The notes: a model not told the origin generated them from the letters alone. 64,000 bases of DNA from Notolepis coatsorum (GCA_963971535.1 OZ020585.1:156664915-156728914), one strand, 5' to 3'. Positions 46,682-60,225 are shown, counted from the stretch's first letter. Numbers and translations are program-made.

Positions 46682-47591
46682 CCACTATTTATAAAAGCCA
46701 CAACCACGTTACCATATTTGTATTTATAATTTAAATCGTATAATGTTATTTCGCTGCATATTAAATCACTGTAAATACTCATGTAAATCAGTGTCGTTGT
46801 ACATATTGTGTATAGTTTATAACGTTAGTAGCTAGCTTGCTAGCCGGCATTCTCGAAACTCCTAACATGCCCCGATTTAAAATGGTTCTCTCCTCTTTGT
46901 ATACCTTTGTCCTCACAAACAAAGTATTCTGCCAGGGAACTTATGGACACAACAGTAGTAATAGTAGTTATAAGGTGTTTGAGCTTGTAACGTTAATGTT
47001 AGTTAGCTATCGTGGTAGCCCCTTTCGTGATTGTGATGCACCGAGTGCATCACAGTCACGAAAGGGGCTACTATCGTGCTATCAACGGGCCGTGTAGCTA
47101 GCTAGCTTGCTAGCCGGCATGATGCGTGCAGTGCTTTGCCCCACAGGTCTGAGAAGAGGACCTGCACATTTTACTCGTTCCCGAAACTCCTCTACATGCC
47201 CCGATTTAAAATGGTTCACGACAGTAGACATAATGCTAACGTTAACGTTAGCTAGCTAGCTTGGTACTATGACCTGTGACGGGGATAAGGCGACAGCCTA
47301 ACAGACCAATAGCGGCTGTGTACTGAACAACAGGCTGCCTAGTGGTAAGTGTAGTTCTTTTTTTACGACAAATTAAAAACCTTATAACTACCTTTTTTTC
47401 AACCAAAAATGCTTAAACAATCATGTTAGTGGTAGAAGGGAACTCATTTTGTGCAAAAATGGAAAACTTGCCAATGTTCATGCGGCAGAATTGTTACAAT
47501 AGCCGATAATCCATTTTCCCAATGATAAATCCCTATACGGGTGGAACAACCAGTGACGTCAGACTACACCTCCCTATTGGTCCCCTTGATA
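46682..47591. other. No gene; short duplications and a 55-bp hairpin
   Basis: GCTAGCTTGCTAGCCGGCAT and CATGCCCCGATTTAAAATGG each occur twice (46831/47101 and 46867/47195), marking a diverged duplication of about 330 bp. Between them is the hairpin at 47016-47070. A CRE-like GTGACGTCAG is at 47553. Confidence 0.6.
47016..47070. repeat. 25-bp-arm hairpin with 5-nt loop
   Basis: TAGCCCCTTTCGTGATTGTG... is followed by its complement ...CACAGTCACGAAAGGGGCTA around CCGAG, with one G-T type mismatch. It is transcription-neutral (no T run). Confidence 0.9.
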
Positions 47592-48400
47592 CAACATTGT
47601 TGGGTATGGCCTATGACACTTGGCCATAGTGCAGGGTCTTGTGAGGTCAAACCTTTAGTGGTGATGGTGATACTGCTGCTTGCAGAGATGGGTGACACGT
47701 CATCTTCATGATGGGCAGGTGTTATGGTCTCACTGAAGGTAACGGACAGGGTTCCTGCGAGTTTCAACAGGTTACATTTAAGAATTTTTAAGACCTTTTT
47801 AAGACCACTTTCAATGGAATCTAATAAATATCTAAAGAACTATTAAGGAAAATGACTAAGAAGTAATTCCATATGTATTGGCCTGATAGGCTGTTACCAT
47901 ACTGCTTACTCTGCAGCCCGGACGGGTGAATACTTTCGACAACAAATGTTTGTTTCCGCGTGCAAGTTTTGCGCTCTGATTGGCCAGGTCATGTGACATG
48001 TGCGCCAATCGTGGGACAGCAAGTTCTGCGCCTATTTCCGGGTCTAACAGCCTGCAAACTACCTGGCGTTTTATCGCCATGCTCTAAGACAAACTCTAAC
48101 CTTAACCAACTTCGAAAGAGTGGCTAAGCTTAACCGTCGAAAGAAGGGCAGGTGTTCTATCGCCATGCTCTAAGACAAACTCTAACCTTAACCAACTTCG
48201 AAAGAGCACCTGAGCTTAACCAGTGTAGACACTTGCGGTCCCATGATTGGGCGTACATGTCACATGACCAGAAATGACCTGGCCAATCAGAGACGCGGAA
48301 ACAAACATTTGTTGTCTAAAGTATTCAGGCAGCCCGGACATTTCCCCCCCAAACACATTTAAACATGATAGAGAGAAGTTATCGCAACATAGAAGTAATT
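47592..48400. repeat. Dispersed repeat, copy 2 (filled site)
   Basis: It matches 33892-34257 up to GCAGCCCGGA at 47922, is interrupted by the element at 47923-48328, and then continues with ATTTCCCCCCCAAACAC as at 34220. Confidence 0.8.
47923..48328. mobile_element. Small MULE-like DNA element with 10-bp target duplication
   Basis: GCAGCCCGGA is repeated on both sides (47913-47922 and 48329-48338). The ends are CGGGTGAATACTTT and AAAGTATTCAG, followed by inverted AACAAATGTTTGTTTCCGCG. The interior has an 83-bp direct repeat containing ATGCTCTAAGACAAACTC. A 9-10-bp duplication points to the MULE superfamily. The uninterrupted target exists at 34209-34230. Confidence 0.85.
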
Positions 48401-48789
48401 TCCTAATCCAATACCATTTAAGACCTATCTGACTTTTTAAGGCCCAAAATTGTGATTATTAAATGTAAGACTTTAAGAACAGTTATGAATATTAGCACTT
48501 TGAAAGGGATCATGTACCTTGGCTAGTGTGTCCTCCTGAGCTTGGTCAATATCCACCTGGGCTGGTATATCCTCTTGCACATTATAGGCAGGAGGTGGGG
48601 TGCCAAAATACTTCAATAATGACCCTAGGAGAGATAAGAAAATTATATAATTATAGTAAAAAGCATTGCATTCATGATAGCTTAAAATGACAAGAACAGC
48701 TACAGTAGCTAAGTTAATAATTATGCTCATGTCACCAACAGTGTTTATGAGCTTTTGAAAAGCAAATATATTACAAAGTGAATTTTTTT
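48401..48789. other. No gene recognised
   Basis: AT-rich sequence. The minus-strand frame at 48473-48730 (85 codons) has a hydrophobic start and a PPPAYNVQEDIPAQVDIDQ segment, but no homology or splice context that I can defend. Confidence 0.4.
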
Positions 48790-49075
48790 TGCCCAGCAGA
48801 AGCTAACAGTGATATACTGCCCAGCAGAAGCTAACAGTGATATAGGCCTACTGCCCAGCAGAAGCTAACAGTGATATACTGCCCAGCAGAAGCTAACGTT
48901 AGCTAACTAATTCGGCTGGCTCACATTAGCTAACTAATTTGGCTAGCTAACAGTGATACAATACTGCCCAGCAGAAGCTAACAGTGATATACTGCCCAGC
49001 AGAAGCTAACAGTGATACAATACTGCCCTGCAGAAGCTAACGTTAGCTAACGTATTCGGCCTAATTCAATATGGT
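48790..49075. repeat. 28-bp tandem/interspersed repeat
   Basis: ACTGCCCAGCAGAAGCTAAC followed by AGTGATAT occurs about seven times, partly separated by GTTAGCTAACTAATTCGGC spacers. Confidence 0.9.
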
Positions 49076-49417
49076 CTAAACAGAAACTAGCTTAACATGC
49101 TAATCGTTGTTTAACAATGAACCAATCAATTCAACCAATATACTGGCCCAACATACTTCGCTTTTTTTTATTGGCTTACCTTGTCTTAGCATTCCTTAGC
49201 AATAATGTATCTTCATATATCGGTCTCTGTGTGTACATGCTACTGCCCTCTCAGTCCAGTCTGAACTGAAAGTGCCTGCTCACGTCGGCACAGGTACTGT
49301 GCACTGCAGCCTTCTCACGAGATAAAGCTGGGAACGAGGTTACTGCAGCCTCGAGGTGAAGCTAAGTGGGGGATGGGCATAGTCAATTTCTAGCTGTATG
49401 TGTTTTTATAGCTTGCG

Positions 49418-49750
49418 AGACACCCCAGGTGAATAGGCAAAACAAATATTTGAATAGATATCACTATGAAACTTTCCCAGTTTGTTATGTACATATAAAC
49501 TAAGAAAAAATATATTGCAAGTTTTCTGAAATTAATGTTTATATATGCAAATGAGGCACTTCCCCATTAAATGTGTGCACATTTACGGATGCAATCAGGC
49601 TAAATGAAGTAAAATAAACAACTAAATGTGTGTTATTGAAGTTCTATTGTCACTAGTTTCATAGAAGACATGTTTAGGAAGCAAAATATAACAAAATCTC
49701 AAAATCAACCAAAAACATATATTTGCCTATTCACCTGGGGTGTCTCACCT
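49418..49750. mobile_element. MITE with 26-bp terminal inverted repeats
   Basis: GAGACACCCCAGGTGAATAG at the left is matched by CTATTCACCTGGGGTGTCTC at the right. 333 bp, AT-rich core, no ORF. No clear target duplication. Confidence 0.85.
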
Positions 49751-49898
49751 AGTGTGATAGTAAAGGGTTAACCTTCTGTAGTGTGGCAGTGAAAGGGTTA
49801 ACCTGCGGTTGTGTGGCAGTGAAGGGGTTAACCTTCTGTGTATTGTCGCAGTGAAAAGGGTTAACCGTTTGGTAGTGCGGCAGTGAAAGGGTTAACTA
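49751..49898. repeat. About 32-bp repeat with AAGGGTTAACC
   Basis: GTGTGGCAGTGAAAGGGTTA followed by ACCTTCTGTA recurs five times with variation. The same word occurs once inside the hAT at 27110 (GTGTGGCAGTGAAAGGGTTA). Confidence 0.85.
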
Positions 49899-49990
49899 GC
49901 GATCTAGCTAGCGAGCTAATTAGAGTGAGCTAGCGCAAGCTAACTAGACAGCTAGCTTGTATGGTTTGATTGATTGATTGAACATTTTAT
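49893..49990 (-). repeat. Duplicated flank plus LINE tail tip (empty site)
   Basis: CTAGCTAGCGAGCTAATTAG through CTAACTAGACAGCTAGCTTG matches 52917-52976 joined to 54061-54070, without the LINE between them. It then carries GATTGATTGATTG and AACATTTTAT, the tip of a LINE tail, cut by the Tc1-like element. Confidence 0.8.
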
Positions 49991-51400
49991 TACAGTTTTT
50001 CTCAGTCGCTTTGGTGCATTTCTCACCTCACTATTTACATTTGCACAACAGTTAGTGCATTTCTCAAAACAATTAGTATAAACTGCAAAACCTAGTTGAT
50101 AACCTGAAAAAGCATGTCACTTGCTCAAAATGGATAGTTCATTCCTAAAAAGCAAGTATTCATGTCAATGAACATGTCATGTCATCAAAATGAAAAGCCC
50201 TGACACCATTGTCCATGAACAAGATAGTCAAATGGCTTTGTCATGTTTTCATTATGACAGTTTATTTAAGTGTAAGTATTTTCCAATGCAAAAAAGTCAG
50301 ATCTTGGTGACACTCCCTGAATAATGTTTCACATTTTTACTGCATATGCTCTTTGCAATTCTAATTTGTTCACAGCATTGTGCAAAAGAAAAATACAAAC
50401 AAATTTACAACAAACATAAGAAACACCCTTTTGGTAGAACTGTGCACAACTGTAAACAATATTGCAGTACATATTGGAACTGAATTGGAACATACAACAT
50501 ACACAGTACTGTGAATCATTCATTCACATCCAGACGTTCCTGTCTGTCTGGCCACATATTTTCATCGACATCACAGCGAATATCATCCCTGGCAATGCAG
50601 CGAGGAAAGTATCTCCTTGAGTGGCGAATCCACCCTCTGTAGGACTGTGCTGTGATGTCACCACATGCTGCATCCATGGCCTCTAGCAGGGCCATTTGGG
50701 TATGTGGATGCCGGTCGTATACCTTCCACCGCCAGGCAGAGAAAAACTCCTCTATTGGATTCAGGAATGGGGAGTAGGGAGGGAGATACCAGTTTACAGC
50801 ACTGAACATTAGAGTACATGTCTATGCATAGAACAGATAAATGTTTTACCTGTACATACTGGTGACGGGTCTCCTTCACTCTGTCGCTGTTCCGGTCAAA
50901 TGGCACATTGTACAATTGTTTCATGCACATTTCATTTCTCCTGAGCACTCTGTCAATTGTAGCGATTTAAAACGGATTCAATATTCCCAAAGATATTGTC
51001 ATCCTCTATTACAGCGCTTTACAGTAACCCATACTGTAGTGTACAATAACAGTCCTTCCCACTTGTAAAATGCTGCAGTACAGTACCATACTGTAAATAT
51101 GGCAACTATTTACTGTAACACTACTTTACACTACAATACAATACAATATGTACTGCAGTAAAGCTGTAAGTCTAAATGTAAAATGTAAAAAGAGCAAGCT
51201 TCATGTATGACACAATGGCAGTAGTGCAGTAGATTGTTTAGTGCTGAATTACTGTCCAATATACACACCCGACTAAATGTTTGAATACAGTAATTTACGG
51301 TGGTTCTCTCAACATTTGGCTGCACCCTTCGACCAGCCTCAGCCATTGTGAGGTCATGATTGACAACATGGTCCACAATTGACAGATTTTGACAACTAGT
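49991..51400 (-). mobile_element. Tc1/IS630-superfamily element, decayed
   Basis: The left end TACAGTTTTTCTCAGTCGC follows a TA and resembles that of 32656. Minus-strand coding pieces run from about 51376 to 50519. The right end could not be fixed; sequence beyond 51400 belongs to another Tc1-type end. Confidence 0.65.
50519..51376 (-). pseudogene. Tc1/IS630-like transposase, catalytic core deleted
   Basis: From the N-terminus: DHVVNHDLTMAEAGRRVQPN (helix-turn-helix, 51310-51376), a degenerate stretch, then RRNEMCMKQLYNVPFDRNSD and RVKETRHQYVQ (50860-50945). The DDE core is missing. The C-terminus follows at 50519-50809: WYLPPYSPFLNPIEEFFS, AWRWKVYDR, WIRHSRRYFPRC and DVDENMWPD. The PYSPxLNPIE motif precedes the last catalytic acid in IS630/Tc1 enzymes. 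Frame changes between the pieces and the missing aspartates make it inactive. Confidence 0.85.
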
Positions 51401-51479
51401 TCAACATTTTTGTATGTAATGACTCAAGCAATGAAATGAGGACTATTGTTTTATAGAGAAACTGCTACTACTGTATGTG

Positions 51480-51665
51480 CACAAATGACAAAATGTTGTG
51501 GAGGTTGAACTAACAGTTATGATAATTTTATCATAATGAGCATAATGATGACTTTGTATATATTACATTTGTTTTATGGGTATTTTAATGGTCAATTGAA
51601 GAACAACAACAACTGAAAACTCTTAAATATGCCAAGTGTTCTAATAATTTTGGCCACCACTGAGC
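51480..51665. repeat. Tc1-like terminal fragment
   Basis: It ends AAGTGTTCTAATAATTTTGG then CCACCACTG, the inverted form of the CAGTGGTGGCCAAAATTATT end widely found on fish Tc1-like elements. No second end nearby. Confidence 0.65.
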
Positions 51666-51696
51666 AAACTGCATAAATGTATTACACCTTTCACCC

Positions 51697-51735
51697 TAGG
51701 GTTAGGGTTAGAGTTAGGGTTAGGGTTAGGGTTAG
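51697..51735. repeat. Interstitial telomere-like repeat (TTAGGG)n
   Basis: Six and a half TAGGGT units with one GAG variant (GGTTAGAGTTAGGG). The vertebrate telomere motif, here inside the chromosome. Confidence 0.95.
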
Positions 51736-51888
51736 TTATGGTTTCTATAGTCTGAAAGGACTTGATGTGCTTGTATAGTTAGTTACTGTATACATAGAGC
51801 TATAGTTAGTATGCTTGTGATGTCTATATAGCTAGTTCCTTTGGCCAGATTAGCATGATCCTTTAGCCTGAACAGTATATAGGCGGCA

Positions 51889-52977
<1,089 letters not shown>

Positions 52978-54060
52978 GAATGAATGAATGAATGAATGAA
53001 AACTTTATTTAACAGATTGCAGAATGGGTACAATACAGTACGGCTCAATACACACAATTGTTAAGGGGATGCAGACCTGAGAAAGACGTTTGTCTTGTTT
53101 CCATCAGGGTCCCCCATTTTCAATTCATATAGACATTTATGACATACACAACATACATGACATTTATGGCATAGCGACATATAGGTATTTAGTACTGATA
53201 CATTTGTGACATAAACGGTATTCAAATATACAGTACTGTTACCCCTAGATCCTGACAGAGTATATACCTATGATGGGGAGGGGACTCTACATTAGGAGGG
53301 GGTTGGTGGGTGGGAGAGAGATATACATACGGCGGGGAGGGAATATATACATGCGGTGGGGAGGAGACTGTCTATTAGGAGGTGGTGGGGGTTTTGGGCA
53401 TTTACGGTGGCCAGTTTCGAATTGCAACCTCCCGTAGGTGCTCGTTAAGAGCGGTTTTGAATGTGGGTAGGGATTCACATTCCTTTACAGCTTTGGGTAG
53501 GGCGTTCCACATTGATGTCGCATAATTGCGAAACGTATTTAGTCCCTTGTTTGAGCCGAATCTGGGTTTAACATGATTTGTTGAGCTTCCTCTGGTGTAG
53601 TGGTTGTGGTATTCACTGACCTTTGGGAAGTATTTTGACATGTACATGGGTACCTTAGTCGTATAGTGTATCTTGTAGACCAGGCCCATTGCAAGTTGCT
53701 GTACTCTGTCATCTACTCTAAGCCATCCTAGGTTGTCAAAGTGGGCAGGGGTGAGGTGGGTTCTGGGGGTAAGGTCAAGTAGTAGTCTGACCAGTTTGTT
53801 TTGTGATGTTTGTAATTTTGTTTTAAGCGTCTTTGAGGTGTTTTGGTACCATGAGGTGCACGCATACTCGTAGTACCCTTGAATGAGTGCTCCTGCCAGA
53901 GTCTTCAGGGTATTCTTGTTTACCAGAGAGGAGATCTGGTACAAGAATCTAGTTCGTTGGTTGACTTTTTTTATTACATTGGATGCCATTTTGTCACAGG
54001 AAAGATTTGCCTCTAGGATGGAACCCAGGTAGGTAATTTCGTCTTTCCTTGTGACAACAC
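52978..54060 (-). mobile_element. LINE, 5'-truncated, (ATTC)n tail
   Basis: The 3' end lies at 52978 with five TGAA units. The 3' UTR holds CAGATTGCAGAATGGGTAC and GGGTCCCCCATTTTC. The coding part is at 53402-54054. It sits between CTAGACAGCT and AGCTAGCTTG, which are contiguous at 49945-49960, so AGCT is shared by both flanks. Confidence 0.85.
53402..54054 (-). pseudogene. Non-LTR reverse transcriptase, C-terminal 215 residues
   Basis: It reads EITYLGSILEANLSCDK, IKKVNQRTRFLYQISSLVN, GALIQGYYEYACTSWYQ, LQTSQNKLVRLLLDLTP, MSKYFPKVSEYHNHYTRGSS, FRNYATSMWNALPKAVK and ends REVAIRNWPP. These are thumb and C-terminal words of a jockey/Rex-group LINE; the polymerase core is gone. There are no stops in 217 codons. 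The 6863-7363 fragment is a second copy. Frame upstream of 54054 belongs to a different repeat. Confidence 0.88.
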
Positions 54061-54215
54061 TAGCTAGCTTGTATGGTTTGATTGATTGATTGAAAATTTT
54101 ATTTAACAGATTGCAGAATGGGTACAATACAGTACGGCTCAATACACACAATTGTTAAGGGGATGCAAACCAGAGAAAGACTTGTTTACATCAGGGTCCC
54201 CCATTTTCAATTAAT
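54061..54215 (-). repeat. LINE 3'-tail fragment with (ATTG)n
   Basis: GATTGATTGATTG, then TTTAACAGATTGCAGAATGG to GGGTCCCCCATTTTC. A second, older tail of the same LINE directly upstream of the 52978 copy. Confidence 0.88.
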
Positions 54216-54290
54216 CAAGTTTCTTTATTAGTTGTCGTACAAAAATACAGAATACTTTTATATGAAATGCTTCTTTCGGTTTTGCTCCTG
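54216..54290. repeat. Single-arm copy of the 7755-8003 hairpin sequence
   Basis: TCAAGTTTCTTTATTAGTTG and CAGAATACTTTTATATG match the inner hairpin arm. It is followed by a duplicated GTTTTGCTCCTGAGAG. Confidence 0.8.
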
Positions 54291-54930
54291 AGAGTTTTGC
54301 TCCTGAGAGTGTGCTAGATAAAAATAGATAAGTATAAAATAAGTATAAAATAGAAAGTGTAAACAAAAGTGTTCAATATGCATATATACAATATACAATG
54401 CAGAGTAGAGAAAAAGTAACTGAGTTACAATACAATATACAGTACAATGCAGAAGTGGGATGAGGTACAACTTAGGGTAAGGTGCAATGAGGTATCAGTT
54501 GTAGTGCAAATCTCTTTACCAATAAATATAAAGTGTGTTAAAGTGTCTAAAGTGGGTGCTACAGTGAGTTGTTTATTTAAAGTTAGTGTGTACGTGTGGA
54601 TGTGTGTGCTGTGAGTGTATTTGATGGTTTGTTACATAGTGTTATTGTCATTGAGCATCCTGATGGCCTGGGGATAGAAGCTCCTTCTGAGTCTCTCTGT
54701 GCTTTCCATGAGACTCCGGTATCGCTTGCCTGAGCAGTTCAAAGAGGCAGTCAAATCATAACATTTATGACATACAAGATATACAAATATACAGTACTGT
54801 TTATTTACAGACAGAGTTACCCCCTCCCACCCCACCTACTCACCCCCCCACCCCACCTACCCAACCTCCTCCAATGTACAGTTTCTTCCCCCTCAAATGT
54901 ATATACTCTCAAATGTATATAATGTATATA
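54291..54930. other. Dispersed repeat DNA, no gene
   Basis: 54640-54730 (GAGCATCCTGATGGCCTGGG, AGAAGCTCCTTCTGAGTC) is a phrase frequent in fish LINE-derived repeats. The rest is low-copy-looking, including a C-rich CCCACC stretch at 54825-54870. Confidence 0.5.
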
Positions 54931-55325
54931 CTCTCTTCTTAGAAACTGTCTATTAATCAGAGTTTCCAACGCCAGGGTCTACAATATATGACAGGCATTG
55001 TACTCTTAAACAGTACTGTATATTTGTAGATCTGGTATGTCATAAATGTCTGGATGTAACAGTACTCTCTTCTTAGAAACTGTCTATTAATCAGAGTTTC
55101 CAACGCCAGGGTCTATATGACAGGCATTGTACTCTTAAACAGTACTGTATATTTGTAGATCTGGTATGTCATAAATGTCTGGATGTAACAGTACTCTCTT
55201 CTTAGAAACTGTCTATTAATCAGAGTTTCCAACACCAGGGTCTATATGACAGGCAGTGTACTCTTAAACAGTACTGTATATTTGTAGATCTGGTATGTCA
55301 TAAATGTCTGGATGTAACAGTACTG
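54931..55325. repeat. About 130-bp tandem repeat, three units
   Basis: CTCTTCTTAGAAACTGTCTA through GTCTGGATGTAACAGTA recurs at about 54933, 55065 and 55195. The first unit has an extra ACAATA. Confidence 0.92.
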
Positions 55326-55337
55326 TCTATCTGTATG

Positions 55338-55506
55338 TCATGTATGTAATGTATGTTATGATGAATTGAAAATGGGGGACCCTGATGTAAACAAGACGAA
55401 AGTCTTTCTCTGGTCTGCATCCCCTTAACAATTGTGTGTATTGAGCTGTACTGTATTGTACCCATTCTGCAATCTGTTAATAAAGTTTTCAATCAATCAA
55501 TCAATC
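55338..55506 (+). repeat. LINE 3'-tail fragment, opposite orientation
   Basis: GAATTGAAAATGGGGGACCC to CTGTTAATAAAGTTTTC, then (AATC)n. Same family as 52978-53125 but on the + strand, with an AATAAA. Confidence 0.9.
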
Positions 55507-55712
55507 ACACACGCACACACACACCGCAATACCGTGTGTAACCACAAGAGCGCACACACACACCGCAATACCGTGTGTAACCACAAGAGCGCACACATGC
55601 AATACCGTGTGTAACCACAAGGGCACACACACACACAGATTCAGGAACCGGACCCCGCCAAGCAAACTCACACACCGCAATACCGTGTGTAACCACAAGG
55701 GCACACACAAAT
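55507..55712. repeat. About 45-bp interspersed tandem repeat
   Basis: CACCGCAATACCGTGTGTAA followed by CCACAAGAGCGCAC occurs four times, the last two separated by a unique 50 bp. Confidence 0.88.
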
Positions 55713-55883
55713 TCTTGAAAATGTACTTCCAGGGGACATTTTTTTTTTCTCAAAAAAAAATAGCACCAGGCATATCAGCAAGCTGTTTTCTATTGATTGC
55801 AATGCTCGTGCCCGTGGGGACCAGGACTCGGTCCCCACGGGAAAAAGGGTCCCCACGGCGTGAGTGATATGTCAGGTCATGGT

Positions 55884-56855
<972 letters not shown>

Positions 56856-56859
56856 GTAC

Positions 56860-57962
56860 TCAGGGGTGTAAAATGTACTTCGTTACAATACTTAAGTACT
56901 GTTTTGGGGGATTTGTACTTTACTCGAGTATTATTAGGTTTGTATACTTTGTACTTTTACTCCATTACATTTCAGAAAAAAAAAACATACTTTTTACTCC
57001 TTACATTTATAATGCAGACCTACAAAGTACAAATCTCACAGGTCCAACCATTTAAATTTGTATATTTTAATTGTTTATCTGGCCGAACTTACGTTAACGT
57101 TATTAATCCTGCGACCACAGGTAAACAGCCAATCAAATCCCCATCAATGGAAAATGAACCCGCCCATACCCATGCTGATTGGTCCTTGTGCAACACTAGA
57201 AAGCGGGGATCTTTGATTAAACACCTGCTATCAGAAGAATAGACAGTCAGATCCGCATTATGCTGTGGTTAATATTGTGATATTATTCAGGGTACTCCAG
57301 TATTCTGTCTTTAATATTGTGATATTATTCAGGGTACTCCAGTATTCTGTCTTTAATATTGTGATATTATTCAGGGTACTCCATTATTCTGCCTTTTAAT
57401 ATTGTGATATTATTCAGGATAATCCAGTATGCTGTGGTTAATATTGTGACATTATTTAGGATACACCATTCTGTTTTTAATATTGTGATATTATTCATGC
57501 TGTGATGTGAATGCCATCCATGTTAGTTTACCTTCAATGGAGAAGTGCATTAAATAATTTTTATGCAAAAAAAGTGTCCTCTGTTCTTTCATTTCAGCAT
57601 TGTCTATCGCAGAACACATTCCATTGTGGGGAGAGTGTATGCTTGGTTTCATTCCAGCCTTGCCTAAACACCAGCTGATGATTTCACTAATTGGCTCACC
57701 TCTTCAACTACTCACCTGGTGCAATGTATAGTTAAAATGAAAACTTGGCCCACGATGGAATGAGTTTGAGACCCCTGGTCTATCCCTTTTAAAAAGAAAT
57801 TTACTTTGACTTTTTAGTACTTAAGTACATTTAAAAGTAGGACTTTTTTACTTTTACTCAAGTGTGTTTTTAGCCAGATACTCTGACTTTTACTTGAGTC
57901 CGATTTTGAGACGGTACCCATACTTTCACTTAAGTATAATTTCTGGGTACTTTTTACACTAG
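56860..57962. mobile_element. DNA transposon or MITE with GTGTAAAA/TTTTACAC ends
   Basis: CAGGGGTGTAAAATGTACTT at the left and GGTACTTTTTACACTAG at the right, with ACTTAAGTA-type repeats inside both ends (TACTTAAGTACTG; CTTAAGTACATTT). The style is that of a common fish hAT MITE. A tandem array sits in the interior. Target duplication not clear. Confidence 0.6.
57262..57505. repeat. About 45-bp tandem repeat
   Basis: GTTAATATTGTGATATTATT then CAGGGTACTCCAGTATTCTG recurs about five times with increasing divergence. Confidence 0.9.
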
Positions 57963-58002
57963 ACTAAACTGTAGAACTACTCCTAATTCTACTGGTAATT
58001 GG

Positions 58003-58486
58003 CAGTGGTGGAAGAAGTACACAGTTCCTTTACTTAAGTAAAAGTTGAAATACCCAGATAAACGAGTACTCTGGTAACAGTCCTCCATTCAGGAAAAGTA
58101 GAGAAGTATTTTCTACTTAAGTATCTAAAGTAAAAGTACGCATTCTACATAATGTTTGTGTATTCCAGTGCTTGGGAGCATTCATACCTCAATCCATTGA
58201 TGTCTAAAAGTCATGTTAAAGTGGTAAGTGGTCCAGTTATTCTGTGAAAGTATATACTCTTTATACATTTTTGCCATGTTTTTTAGTCCTGGTCAACTAG
58301 TAACTGATGGGTTCAGATAAATGTAGTGGAGTAAAAAGTTAAATATTTCCTTTGAAATGTAGTGGAGTAAAAGTATAAAGTTCCCTCAAATGAAAATACT
58401 CTGAATACTTTGAAAGTACAAGTAGCTCAAAATTGTACTGGAGTACAGTACTTGAGTAAAAGGTTTAAAGTTACTTTCCACCACTG
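58003..58486. mobile_element. hAT-type MITE
   Basis: CAGTGGTGGAAGAAGTAC at the left and TTACTTTCCACCACTG at the right, 484 bp, with ACTTAAGTAAAAG and CTTGAGTAAAAGG internal motifs. No transposase. The flanking 8 bp do not match, so the target duplication has decayed. Confidence 0.75.
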
Positions 58487-59030
58487 CTCATTTGTATATT
58501 CCCCATGTGTATATGGTTTAGTCTGGTTGGTCCTTATTTCAAATAACTTACAAGGCTAACCCATTTTTGCCAAGGATTAGCCAAAGTTCTCTACCTCTGC
58601 AGCCCGTCACACAGAATACTGTATTAACTAAATAAAATTTGTTTTGTTTTTAAAGATTTAAACAATGAGCATAAACAATAACCAAGTGATGACATTCACT
58701 CATTCCTGTTTGTTATACAACCATTACAGTTTGTGAACAATAGCCTGCTAATTGCTTGGTTGACTGATCTAATGTCAATTCCCTGACTATTCACATCATT
58801 CTTCTGTTGCTATCGAAGGAAGATGAAAAGCAAACCTCCACTCGACTTGAAATCAGTGATGTCAACCAAGGTGGAAAGCAGGACGTCCGCAGGGCTTTAG
58901 ACGAGAATGTTTTTTGACTATAGCCCTGAATCTTTTGACAGGGGAAATAAATGTACAACCATCAAGGAACTTAATGCACCCTTTACTGATGCTTGTGTGG
59001 ATGTGGTGGAGAGAGAGGGCAGGTTGGGTA
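58487..59030. other. No gene recognised
   Basis: Low-copy-looking DNA without a convincing ORF or repeat. Confidence 0.45.
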
Positions 59031-59665
59031 ACAGGCTCTTGTATAGTTATGTGATTTGTTCGTGATGTATATCTTGTATAGTAGTTATGTTATTTTTTGT
59101 GATGTATATCTTGTATAGTTATGTTATTTGTTCGTGATGTATATCTTGTATAGTTATGTTATTTGTTTGTGATGTATATCTTGTATAGTTATGTGATTTG
59201 TTTGTGATGTATATATTGTATAGTTAATAATTAGTTATGTGATTTGTTAGTGATGTATATCTTGTATAGTTGTTATTTGTTTGTGATGTATATCTTGTAT
59301 AGTTATGTGATTTGTTCGTGATGTATATATTGTATAGTTAGGTGATTTGTTCATGATGTATATCTTGTATAGTTATGTTATTTGTTTGTGATGTATATCT
59401 TGTATAGTTATGTGATTTGTGTGTGATGTATATCTTGTATAGTTATGTTATTTGTTTGTGATGTATATCTTGTATAGTTATGTGATTTGTGTGTGATGTA
59501 TATCTTGTATAGTTATGTGATTTGTTTGTGATGTATATGTTGTATAGTTGTGATGTATATCTTGTATAGTTATGTGATTTGTGTGTGATGTATATCTTGT
59601 ATAGTTATGTGATTTGTGTGTGATGTATATCTTGTATAGTTATGTGATTTGTTTGTGTCTTGCAG
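59031..59665. repeat. 35-bp tandem repeat, about 17 units
   Basis: GTGATGTATATCTTGTATAG then TTATGTGATTTGTTT, with scattered deletions (a short unit at 59545). Confidence 0.95.
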
Positions 59666-60097
59666 CCCCTCTGTCTTGCAGCACCTCTGTCTTGCAGCAC
59701 CATTTCTGTTAGCGCCGCGGATATAAGAAAGAGGTCTTTAAATCTGAGTCAATGTTGATGGTTTTGTTGAACATTTGTATTTCACAGGAGAGAAACTGTA
59801 TTCAAAGAAAGCTATTAAAATAGTATTTGAATCTAAATATACTTTCTTTGTGTCGATTTTACATTAATTCCATGATTTTACTCAAGTAAATATCTGTTAC
59901 AAGCTTCGGTCTTAAGTAAAAAAATGCGATTTTTAATCTAGATTAATTGCAGAAAATTGTGTGATTAATTAGTAAATTTTTTGTATCTATTGACAGCACT
60001 AGTTCTAACCATTTGCATAACTATTATTGTGCATTATATAAATTACCTTTAAGATCAAAGTACTTACACCAGCATACATATATAATAATGTATCCCC

Positions 60098-60225
<128 letters not shown>

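Noticed and set aside
48473..48730. 85-codon minus-strand ORF with a hydrophobic N-terminus
   Set aside because: No family resemblance, no exon context, and AT-rich repeat surroundings.
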